DNA from: Branchiostoma belcheri
Taxonomy: Eukaryota > Chordata > Leptocardii > Amphioxiformes > Branchiostomatidae
Direction: 5' to 3'
Assembly: GCF_001625305.1 (NCBI RefSeq)
Contig: NW_017804409.1
Location: forward strand, 1,131,569-1,195,568
Length of the DNA stretch: 64,000 bases
Shown: positions 8,101 to 15,600 of the stretch, piece by piece
Layout of the letters: the number at the start of each line of letters is the position of its first letter
Position numbering within the stretch: the stretch's first letter is position 1
Notes under the pieces: model-generated
Told to the model about the DNA's origin: nothing
The model's input: the letters and a program-made list of their open reading frames with translations, nothing else
Database searches by the model: none
Made by a program: the position numbers and the translations under genes

Positions 8101-10967
8101 TCCCATCCATATCCGTGATCTCTACTAGGCATTATGGGAAGTGTGAAATTGGTGAATGCTAATTTCTTACTCCCTACAGGTACATACCTGTGATCCAGCG
8201 AACATTATCAGAGCCCTCAGTCGGACCCTGGTCCATGTAGGTACAGTTCGCGGCCAGGTAGTCGGTCAGCGTGAGAATTTCGTCGGGAGTGAAGACATTA
8301 TCCAGAACAGTGATGGTTCTGCCGTCAGGTAGGCTGAACCTAGCAGAAAATAAAACAAGAGTTCCACAATCTCATACCTTCGCCAAATGAGGTTAACCCT
8401 TGCGGGTGACGAATTATACAATTTTAATCATTGATTTTGTAAATAAGAGCCTCATTTGCATGGACTATGTCAGTTGATCATATTCTTCATCCAATGACAA
8501 CCTTATCATAACAAAAAGGCTATTTTAGCACTTCCTCATAAATTATGCAAATGAGGTCATGATTTGAATAAATTATGTTTGTTGATGTTCACCTTCACTT
8601 AACTTCCAAATGTGGCAAGTATGAAATTCGGGGTGCAGCAGTTACAACTATGAAATTATAATAATTTTCTATTAATTATGCAAATTAGGTCCTCATTTAC
8701 ATAATATATATCCTCAGATGTTTTTCTCGTTCTCAAGTAGATGTCACAAGTGTTTCATAGTTCTATTATCGAACAAAGCAGAGTTATAGAATTTCCTCAT
8801 TAATTATGCAAATTAGCGCCTGATTTGCATAATTGCCATCTGATCATGTCAAGCATCACTTATACTACTTACATACCAAAAATCACGACAATACGTCAAC
8901 CGGTTCTTGAGTTATCGTCCTTCAAATTTTTTCAACAAATGCTCCTGCAGTTCCAGAACAAGGCGCTAGGGACCCAAACTCGACGTCACTTCTTCCCTAC
9001 CACAAGAGCTATCTACCAACCAAAATTCGTGACCCTAGCATGTCCAGAACATGAGATATCAAAACCGGAAGTTCAGCTGCAGTACCTAGGAAAGCCGCCA
9101 GGGGGCCCAAAATCTAATCATTTCTAGGTCTCATGAAGACCTACCCACCTACCAAGTTTCATTCCAACCATTTACTGCTTCTCGAGTTATCTTGCTAAAC
9201 CACACACACACAAACACACATACATACCCACACACAGACAAACGCTACTGAAAACATAACCTTCTTGGCGAAGGTAACAACACACAGATTCAGGAAAACA
9301 TATTTTACCTAATACAATGCCACAATTTCGACCGCTGTGCGACCCAATATTTGATAGATCGTACAACAAATTTCACACAAGAACAAATTTTCGATGCCTT
9401 TTTAATCATAGATATCGTACATCATACTAGTATACCAATCATAAAATCAAGGGTTACACAAATCCACTTTTGGTCACTCAGTGATCGTCATTCAGTGGAA
9501 AGGGGTCAAGCGACCACTGAGTGACCAAACACTTCACAGGTCAATCTAGGAATCTTATAAATGACGGCTTTCTTTTTTTACTTTTGCGTGTTTTGTTTGC
9601 CTCTTTTAGCTCAGCGATCACAGATTCAAGTCAATTAAGACTCACTGTCTAGTACAGTAACCCAAAACATTTGAGTGGCTCTTATGAGCTTTGTGGTGTA
9701 TATGAAGTAAATAAAAAAAAGAAATAAGGCCATGTTGATTTGATTATATGGATGACATCCTCCGGGAGCCCCAAAACTGATGCGCGCGTGCGAATAAAAA
9801 AAAAGTTTTGCAAAAAAAAAAGTTGTTTTCATTATGAAATCTACGTGGTCATGAGGGTTGAACAAATGGGACAGAATATGGTTTGGCGAATAATCTAATC
9901 TTCAAGTTCATTTCCTTACAATTTCGTCTTTTCTCGTTTGATTTTGGCATTCTACGACATTGGTATAGTTTTTACTTATTTTTTTGTAACTCTTGTAAAT
10001 TTTTGCTCATTTTGCAACTGTTTTGTACGATTTACAGTATGGTTGAAAACTTTTTTTTTTTGAAACGGCCGAAAATTCATGCGCGCGCGGATGTCATCCA
10101 TATAATCAAATCAACATGGCCTAATTATTTAAAAAAAAAGATCAGCTTTAATACGCACCTTCTTGTGACGTGTTTTTCCACGTCTATTTCTCGGCGGCCT
10201 CCTTCGTCTGGTTGTGGGAAGTCCTCCTCATCAGGGAACTCCTCCTCAGTCAGACTTCCAACGTCCACCATTTTATCGGAGAAATTGTCCCCAATCTCTT
10301 CTGTCGTCTGTCGCGACGTTGCCATGACAACCAAAGCGTACAGGGCGGGAGCGAACTGCATGGCGGGAGGCTTCATGACGAAACTCAAGTCGCACGGCAC
10401 GAAGACCACACGACCGTACCTGGGATGCGCCGCATGCATTCGCCCGAGCTCGTCGTGTATGGTAAGATGTCCGTACCAATTCTTCCGCCAAACGTCGTTC
10501 AGAAACACCACGACTCTGTAGTCCTCCTCGTCCACGCAACGATTCTGGTACAAGGGGAAGTCGCCCCGGTTGAGAATGTACCCCCTCACATCGGTAGGTC
10601 TGAAATCTTTCCCGCGCTTTTCCTTCAGAAAGGTGTTCATCGCCCGCCACGATTTGCTCTCGCGGAAAGCTGCAGTGGGCAGGGTGGATTGCCAGGGGGC
10701 GTTCGTGTAGTTGCCGTGATCAGAACTGTTCAGGAAGTTGTTGGAGTCGAATGTGTGGAAGTCATCCCTGATGCTGAATGTCCAGGCCAGCCGTAACATG
10801 TATCCCCGTATACCTTTTACAGAGTCGCGTGGCAAAATGTCGTCCATGATAACAACAGGTCTCTTGTCTGAACTATGGCCCTCCCACGTCACCGAACCCA
10901 GGCTCAAACTTAGACAAACCAACCACAGAAAACTCACCAAGCACTGAAGCTCACCCGCAGCGCCCAT
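4849..10967 (-). CDS. Secreted tandem 2OG-Fe(II) dioxygenase, N-domain inactive (5 coding exons)
   Basis: Reconstructed by joining exons 10967-10159, 8339-8188, 7652-7447, 6123-5985 and 5102-4849. Every junction is GT/AG and the phases (2, 1, 0, 1) match, giving 519 residues. Residues 1-24 are a signal peptide. Residues 37-215 and 278-447 are two homologous prolyl-4-hydroxylase-like folds. The C-terminal domain has H368-x-D370, distal H425 and a likely 2-oxoglutarate arginine R438 in ARYSF. In the N-terminal domain the equivalent positions are Y140, N142, F196 and L209, so it should not bind iron or cosubstrate. An acidic linker (about 240-256) and an acidic/basic helical tail (about 453-500) follow the domains. 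N-glycosylation sequons occur at N80, N86 and N301, fitting the secretory pathway. The family hydroxylates protein side chains; the substrate here is unknown. There is no KDEL retention signal. The ATG context is strong (AAA ATG G). Confidence 0.85.
5130..5210. repeat. Short dispersed repeat, inverted copy at 19135-19210
   Basis: Text including CATGTAATCACAAGACG and ACACTCAAGTTTTTTCAAC in intron 4 reappears on the opposite strand at 19135-19210. The element ends are not clear. Confidence 0.55.
5218..5362 (-). mobile_element. tRNA-derived SINE in intron 4
   Basis: On the minus strand a tRNA-like head contains a perfect B box GGTTCGAGTCC (near 5305) and GGCAGAGTGCTCGAC. It is followed by a body with GCACTTAACACGAC and CACTTCGCTTAGGTG. 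The body is shared in part with 31255-31435 and 27795-27890. It is too degenerate to be a functional tRNA. Confidence 0.65.
5511..5763. repeat. Dispersed repeat shared with 33113-33383
   Basis: Starting AACTAGAGAAGTAACATTTG and ending near ACAATATGTTTT, this ~250-bp stretch matches 33113-33383 nearly base for base. It includes the inverted pair TGGTCTGCTCTG / AGAGCAGACCA. It lies in intron 4 of the dioxygenase gene. No transposon ends or protein recognised. Confidence 0.7.
5790..5960. mobile_element. Foldback MITE family E, two partial right arms
   Basis: Two head-to-tail partial arms, each with GGCATGTTATCTGTCTATTT then AATTTCTACTCTTTCCAGCC and CCTGGTAGAGG. This is the arm of the foldback family found complete at 57029-57219 and elsewhere. 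Confidence 0.7.
5985..6123 (-). CDS. Dioxygenase gene, coding exon 4 (distal His)
   Basis: 139 bp, acceptor TATCACCCTCAG, donor AACG|GTGAGA. Encodes residues 390-435 (VDKLGETAFF, then VKPAYGRVAVFPCSILHSARPPS) with the third iron ligand H425. It enters in phase 0 and leaves in phase 1, exactly what exons 3 and 5 need. Confidence 0.85.
6650..6815. mobile_element. Decayed foldback element remnants in intron 3
   Basis: Family E arm text (GGCATGTAATCCGTCTATTT near 6688) is followed by GAAAATTTGGGTGAGTCC near 6747, which matches an arm of the inverted repeat at 43170-43515. Both are degraded. Confidence 0.5.
7098..7425. mobile_element. ACGT-rich MITE in intron 3
   Basis: Terminal inverted repeats of about 30 bp: left AAGCCTTGGTAACAACCCAC then CGTACGTGC, right the complement ending GGGTTGTGACCAAGGCTT. 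The interior is packed with CGTACG, ACGTT and CGTGC words, unlike the flanking intron. No open frame of note. Confidence 0.75.
7447..7652 (-). CDS. Dioxygenase gene, coding exon 3 (HxD motif)
   Basis: 206 bp, acceptor CCCTTGCGACAG, donor GAG|GTAAGG. Encodes residues 321-389 and carries the metal-binding H368-D-D370 in TKIHDDCEYGEDEYTLLLYL, followed by NRDWE at the splice junction. The two carboxylate/histidine ligands are intact. Confidence 0.87.
7831..8156. mobile_element. Inverted-repeat element in intron 2
   Basis: Arms of about 48 bp, left TTCACCAATTTCACACTTCC then ATAATGCCTAGT, right its complement ending TGTGAAATTGGTGAA, about 225 bp apart. It nearly fills intron 2 (7653-8187) and looks like a non-autonomous DNA transposon. 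Confidence 0.7.
8188..8339 (-). CDS. Dioxygenase gene, coding exon 2
   Basis: 152 bp, acceptor TTTTCTGCTAG, donor ACAG|GTATGT. Encodes residues 270-321, starting FSLPDGRTITVLDNVFTP, the N-terminal strand and first helix of the second dioxygenase domain. It matches RPVVIMDDILPRD of the first domain. Joins exon 1 in phase 2 and exon 3 in phase 1. Confidence 0.85.
8376..9275. mobile_element. Non-autonomous DNA element in intron 1
   Basis: Bounded by the inverted repeats ACCTTCGCCAA (8376) and TTGGCGAAGGT (9265-9275). The interior has repeated ATTATGCAAAT and CCTCATTTGCAT words, a conserved block (GGAAGTTCAGCTGCAGTACC near 9067) and a CA-rich run at 9199-9235. A related end occurs at 20207-20422. 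No transposase frame. Confidence 0.65.
9471..9527. repeat. Short hairpin in intron 1
   Basis: TTTGGTCACTCAGTGATCG is followed 17 bp later by its near complement CGACCACTGAGTGACCAAA. No further family members recognised. Confidence 0.5.
9728..10121. mobile_element. MITE family C, copy 1
   Basis: Starts GGCCATGTTGATTTGATTAT and ends with the complement ATAATCAAATCAACATGGCC, flanked by TAA/TAA. Just inside each end is the 11-bp palindrome GGATGACATCC / GGATGTCATCC, with TGCGCGCG next to it. Other copies: 24476-24834, 42751-42875 (right end), 45703-45816 (right end), 61809-62104. Its right end is about 40 bp from the donor of coding exon 1. Confidence 0.88.
10159..10967 (-). CDS. Dioxygenase gene, coding exon 1 (signal peptide + inactive domain)
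   Basis: Encodes residues 1-269 plus two bases of codon 270. It contains the signal peptide, the whole degenerate first dioxygenase-like domain (landmarks DEEDYRVVVFLND, HPRYGRVVFVPCD, KPPAM) and the acidic linker. It ends at the donor AAG|GTGCGT. A good acceptor (ATCTTCAACAG) lies at 10995, only 27 bp upstream of the ATG, suggesting that an upstream noncoding exon is spliced here. That one exon holds the entire first domain while the second is split over four exons suggests different histories for the two halves. Confidence 0.85.
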
Positions 10968-10994
10968 TTTGCAAATTAAAAGATGGCCACGTTC
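10968..10994 (-). other. Predicted 5'UTR part of dioxygenase exon
   Basis: Between the ATG at 10967 and an acceptor-like sequence (TTTTTATCTTCAACAG on the minus strand, AG at 10996-10995). If used, the 5'UTR begins in an upstream exon, for which 13279-13345 is a candidate. Confidence 0.4.
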
Positions 10995-11072
10995 CTGTTG
11001 AAGATAAAAACAAGAAGTTTAGATCAACAGTTTTAAAACACTTCATAACAAGAATTTTGAGACCTCAGAAAT

Positions 11073-11481
11073 CAGCAAGTAAATTTTATGGATGACATCC
11101 TCCGCAGACTCCAAATTTAATGCGAGCGGCGCGGGCGAAAAAAAACAGGCGGGCCGAAAAAACAAGTCTCCTACAATTTATAATTTTGACTGAATCATTG
11201 TACAAATGGTTTTGATTCAGAAGGAACATCACATATACACAGCCAGCATCACATATCACTGCATCAAAGAAAGAAACAAAACATCAAATCAGAGCCTTTT
11301 CTTGTCTCCTCTCTTCATAGTTATCTGCCATCCACCTTCCGGCATGACAACAGACATCTTTGCCCATTTTCGGCATGTTGACCACTGTCAGAAGGCAACA
11401 AAATTTCTTTTTTTTTTTTCAAAATCAGGCGAAAATTAATGCGCTCGTTGATGTCATCCATAAAAACTACTTGCTGTGGCC
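11073..11481. mobile_element. MITE family B, copy 1
   Basis: Family B is a ~400-bp element with ends (GGCCA)CAGCAAGTAAATTTTA and TTACTTGCTGTGGCC, the subterminal palindrome GGATGACATCC / GATGTCATCC and an interior including GGTTTTGATTCAG and ATCTGCCATCCACCTTCC. This copy lacks the first bases of the left end and lies just upstream of the dioxygenase start exon. Confidence 0.88.
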
Positions 11482-11514
11482 TAAAGATGCAGAATGCAGT
11501 GGATAATGAAATAC

Positions 11515-11795
11515 CAGGTTATTGTACATTTGTACATTCATGCCACGACGGGCTATGTACAGGTCAAGACTCAACAGACACATAACAAACGTGTGTAGAA
11601 AAGTGGAAACAAAAGATACACTACTTAACTTATACATACATAGGAACATAGAAGGGAACTATACTAGGCTAATACAAGGTATTCTAGTTACTGAGCTAAT
11701 ACGGAGTGGTCAACTTCTCGCTTTTTTGTATTTGGAAAATGTGGGAACAGATGATAATGAGTGTGTTGCAGGCTGTATATGACCTCCTTGGTATG
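11515..11795 (-). mobile_element. LINE 3' end fragment
   Basis: Shares about 270 bp with 55740-55990 (TGTACATTCATGCCACGACG, AACTTCTCGCTTTTTTGTA). In the 55.7-kb copy the minus strand runs on into a tail of ATTTC repeats after ACAATAAAGG, typical of a retrotransposed 3' end. No coding sequence is left here. Confidence 0.55.
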
Positions 11796-12724
11796 CATAC
11801 ACATGCAAATACAGCAAATACGCTAACCTGGATGCCAGACCCATAGCACACTGGGCCCAAAGTAATACCCAGTGCTAGACACCCAGGCACAGGCTAACTT
11901 TGAGCCTAGTGTGCTGCACCCAAGCCATACTACATCCACGCAGCTATTTGTGGGTTTGCATTATGACTTTCAGAGAGGTACGTTGTGGCAAATGACGGCA
12001 ACAACGAGGAAATTCTCAATTATTTTCACCCCACCCCCCACCCCGAACACGTAAACACACACCTGTCCATGCTTTATGCCATGTATGAGTTCTGGTGTTA
12101 TTTCCTGAGTTTTTGCTGAATTATTTCCTTTTTTTTTACAAAATAAAAGAAGTTCATGTTCTTATAGGAGATCACTTAATCACTTATCATGGTACATCGC
12201 ATGTATGAGCATCTGAACAGGGCAGACAGTACTATTAGATTTGTCCATAGGAACACATGCTTAAATACACTATTAGAAGTCCTCATGAAAAGTACTTGCC
12301 CATATTTCAATCTCAAAAATTCTTCTGCACCAGGTAGCCACAGGGGTCTGATTCCTAAATATAGAAAGGAAACAGAGGATCGACCAGGTCACATTCCCGC
12401 CACAGCTGATGATAGTAACAAAACCTCCACTATGACCTACTTTTCCACGGTATCCATCCGCTCTGGCCAGACAAGACCTAACCACTCACATCTCTCACTA
12501 CGCCCAAAACTGGTGAAATAAACAAACTTTGACCAAAGTAGGAAAGTCTAGACCCTACCTGTGCCTTTCAGCCCCAAAATCTCCCAAATGGACCAAAACT
12601 TTCAAGAGAAAAATTATTTTCAAAGGTATTAACTAGGCACTGCGATCGCCCTGAAATACTACAATAGGGGTTCTTGATACCGGATACGGCTGAGGAAGGT
12701 TTCGCGTGTATGTAGTGAGCCGGT

Positions 12725-12850
12725 CTAGTCTTCTCCGACGTGCTTGAACCCCAGGTGCTCCCAGTGTTTGTCTAAATTTGTCTCGAACTGGTTTACCACC
12801 ACACTCTGGCAGGGAGTTGCAGTCTGTTGTTAGGAGAATCCAGTAATTAT
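12725..12850 (-). pseudogene. LINE reverse transcriptase C-terminal remnant
   Basis: The minus strand reads SVVVNQFETNLDKHWEHLGF then KHVGED and a stop at 12727-12725. This resembles the 'LPESVV...F...LDKHW' ending of animal LINE ORF2 proteins, with the preceding 'NSLPE' in another frame. A frameshifted, 5'-truncated relic. Confidence 0.5.
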
Positions 12851-12942
12851 GATAAATACTCAGACCCCGTAATTACGGACTTGTGACCTATTTATAGTAT
12901 AATCAGGGCAACGTAATTTACGCCCCCCCCAAAAAAACAGTT

Positions 12943-13008
12943 TCTCAAGCAACTGGATATGATTTTGGAAAATCGTATACAAAATCATATCCAGTTGCTT
13001 GAGTAATT
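12943..13008. mobile_element. Short hairpin with the arms of the 40743-41002 foldback
   Basis: GCAACTGGATATGATTTTGG and its complement CAAAATCATATCCAGTTGC face each other with a ~10-bp loop. The same arm text ends the 260-bp hairpin at 40743-41002, so this looks like an internally deleted form. Confidence 0.65.
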
Positions 13009-13278
13009 GTTGTTGTTGTCCTTGTTAAACATATAACGTCTATTAATTTATTAATATTATGTCGTTAGACGGGGTCCACGTATCTTATTACCTGGATGTC
13101 TAACTTTCGTCGACGTACAACGTAATTTACCTCAAAGGACGAACCAGCTGCAGCCAGCAGAAACCAGACCAGACCAGTTCTGTATGTGTACCTCTTCAGT
13201 GACCGTGGCGCCGACAACACGCAACGAAAAGTTACAGGTTAAAAGGAAACGTGGTAAGACAACTTTGCACACACTTAC

Positions 13279-13345
13279 TTTTGGGTTGCCAGGACACTTC
13301 CGGGTATGGCATTCCCGGCATCCTTTGTTGCAGAACCAGCGCTTC
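13279..13345 (-). promoter_or_regulatory. Candidate promoter / 5'UTR exon of the dioxygenase gene
   Basis: On the minus strand an ETS-type core, CCCGGAAGTG (13297-13306), lies about 20 bp before a consensus donor CAAAA|GTAAGT at 13279/13278. This would pair with the acceptor at 10995. The location upstream of the first coding exon makes it a reasonable noncoding first exon, but no transcript data are available. Confidence 0.35.
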
Positions 13346-14490
13346 TAACACAAACCGCTAGGTGGCGGTAATGCACTGCTTAGCAGGTTGATCACCATCG
13401 AACAAGGGGACTAACAGGTTAGCCTCTACCAGGCTTCCCAGGTGGTTGGGAAGATGAGAAATTAGCCTAAAAGACAGATAATATATGATATGCGAGAGTG
13501 ACTGGCCCACTAAAACTTTTAAAAAGACTTTTTGCAGTCTCCTGCTTCCGAAGCATTTTAGAGTTGGGTTGTAGCTTTTTTTTGTAGGCATGTTGCTCGC
13601 TTACAACTACTTCAATGACACAGGTATGTTTAAAGTTACTCCCTTCTTCCTCCCTTCATTCCTACCTTATTTCGTGCCATATCAATGTGTTATATACTAG
13701 TATACAACTACTAGTTATGTCTGTATCGCTGCCTTGCGCTGGCCATGCAAAACGTTTCAGGTGGGAATAGAGTGAATCGGGATAAAATGGGGGCTACGTG
13801 GCCGGATTTTGTCACTGAACTTGGCACACCACCAGAAGAGACATCTGGCACCCTTTGATGGAACCGCAGAACAGTACAAGCAACCAATCTCTACGAGGTT
13901 TGAGGTAGCCTAGGTGCCACCCTCCGTAATTTCCCCGGCTCCCTAATGTTGCTGGCTACATCAGGGAGCCGGCGGAAACTACAGGGGATGGTACCCAGGC
14001 TAGGTCTGAGGTACCAGCTTACCGAATTTGAATTTTGTTATGAAAACATTCGGAAAGCATTTTTTTCGCAGGATATATGATCGTTACTTTGTTAGCTGTC
14101 GCCTACCTGTACATATAAACACGTGCGAAAAGGCACACTGACGCAAGGACGCACGCACACTGACATACTCACGAACCTACACACGCACAAACCACTACCT
14201 ACCTCACTAGCTAACTCACCCACCCATTCGGAATGGTGGGTTCCAACAAAATGCGTTCGTGATAACCGTCTGCGTTCTGCCCTGTTCTCTCACCTTAGTG
14301 CCCTTTTCTTTGAAAAAAAAAACAACAACAAACAAACAAACAAAGATGTAGTCATGTGTTTTTGCATGCCAACGTCAACGGCAAGACAACAAGACTCAAT
14401 AGAAATGCAGAGCAGCTCTGACAATTAAAAAAGAAGAGAAAGAAATCTGAACATTTCAGCTCAAACTATTCCTGCACTATTTCCCTTCCT
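13346..14490. other. Intergenic DNA with small hairpins
   Basis: Holds a family E left-end fragment at 13420 (TAGCCTCTACCAGGCTTCCC). A foldback lies at 13912-14007, left arm TAGCCTAGGTGCCACCCTCC, right arm ending ATGGTACCCAGGCTA, with GGCTCCCT / AGGGAGCC inside. The rest (14008-14490) is simple-sequence-rich and shows nothing recognisable. Confidence 0.5.
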
Positions 14491-14492
14491 CA

Positions 14493-14850
14493 GGCCACAC
14501 CAATTTAATTTCTTGGTCAACGGATTCACCCACTTCATTTTTTTTCTGATTTGCAAATAAAAATAAAAATTTAGAATCAACTGCAAAATGCTAATATTTT
14601 GCCCTGAACAGTTGAAAAGTCCTAGTTGTTACAGTTATTCCATCTTTCAATGCAGTGGTATCATTAAAAGTTCAAAATTCATTGCTTAAATTTTGAACCT
14701 GCCTGGTGTGTTGACTTCATGGCTCCTATCGTACCATTTTGGGCCATAATAGGATGCCTAGGCCTGTTTTATTTTTATTTTTTTCGTCCCGCCCGCTCCA
14801 TTATTTTTCTAGAAAAATCCGTTAACCAAGAAATTAACTTGGTTCGACCT
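14493..14850. mobile_element. MITE family A, copy 2
   Basis: Left end GGCCACACCAATTTAATTTC; right end AACCAAGAAATTAACTTGG. Internal text (TGAACCTGCCTGGTGTGTTG, GGCCATAATAGGATGCCTAG) matches the copies at 4441 and 59283. The right terminal bases have diverged. Confidence 0.85.
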
Positions 14851-15600
14851 CAGCGATGTATATATATATATCAAATGAAGGACGTCAAGACATTGTGGAT
14901 CCATCGCCTTACCCAAAAACTCAGCCTCTATAACCAAATTATTCACGACAACCATTCTCCAGGCCCTGACAGTGCATTCAAGTGGAAGTCATCAGTTATA
15001 GTTTTTATGTCTCACAACGCTTTTATGGGCCGGATATTTATGGGCCATCCACCCAGCAGCTTGCCTATGGTTGAATGAAAATAAATGACAATACCCACTA
15101 CACTCTGACAACAAGAATTGTGATTTCTTCCAGATAGTTATAACACTTGCCATGTGATCAAGAATCCTAGATCAGGAAGCCTGATACAAGGTGTAAACCA
15201 TCATCAACAAAAGAGAACGAGCTTTATTTTAAGCTCACGTTTCGTCGAGGTAATAAACTTTTTACAGCATCCGTCTCCCCAAGCTGTAGGTTGTCATTTT
15301 GGTCTAATCAATCAGATGACTATTTGTCGTAATTACTAAATGCATATGAACACATTGGGTTCACATTCGTCTTCAGACAGCGAGACAAAGCGCAGCAGTC
15401 ACAGACAAAAGACGAATGATAGAACACGACAGGTAAAAATGCGAAGCTGCATATCAGCAGCCAAGTGTAACAAACACGTGCGTGTTTATTGTAATACGAG
15501 AACCAATTCATATGACAAGTAATCATGATGTATTTCTGCAGATAGCGGCGGTATTGTTAGGCAATATCAAAACGGCGTTTTATCACAATAAAACACAGGT
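14851..15600. other. Intergenic DNA, nothing recognised
   Basis: A TA run at about 14858-14870, then mixed AT-rich DNA. No clear transposon boundary or exon. Confidence 0.35.

Noticed and set aside
10170-10796. 208-codon plus-strand frame
   Set aside because: It lies opposite the strongly supported first exon of the dioxygenase gene, whose reading has a signal peptide and domain motifs. This is its complement.
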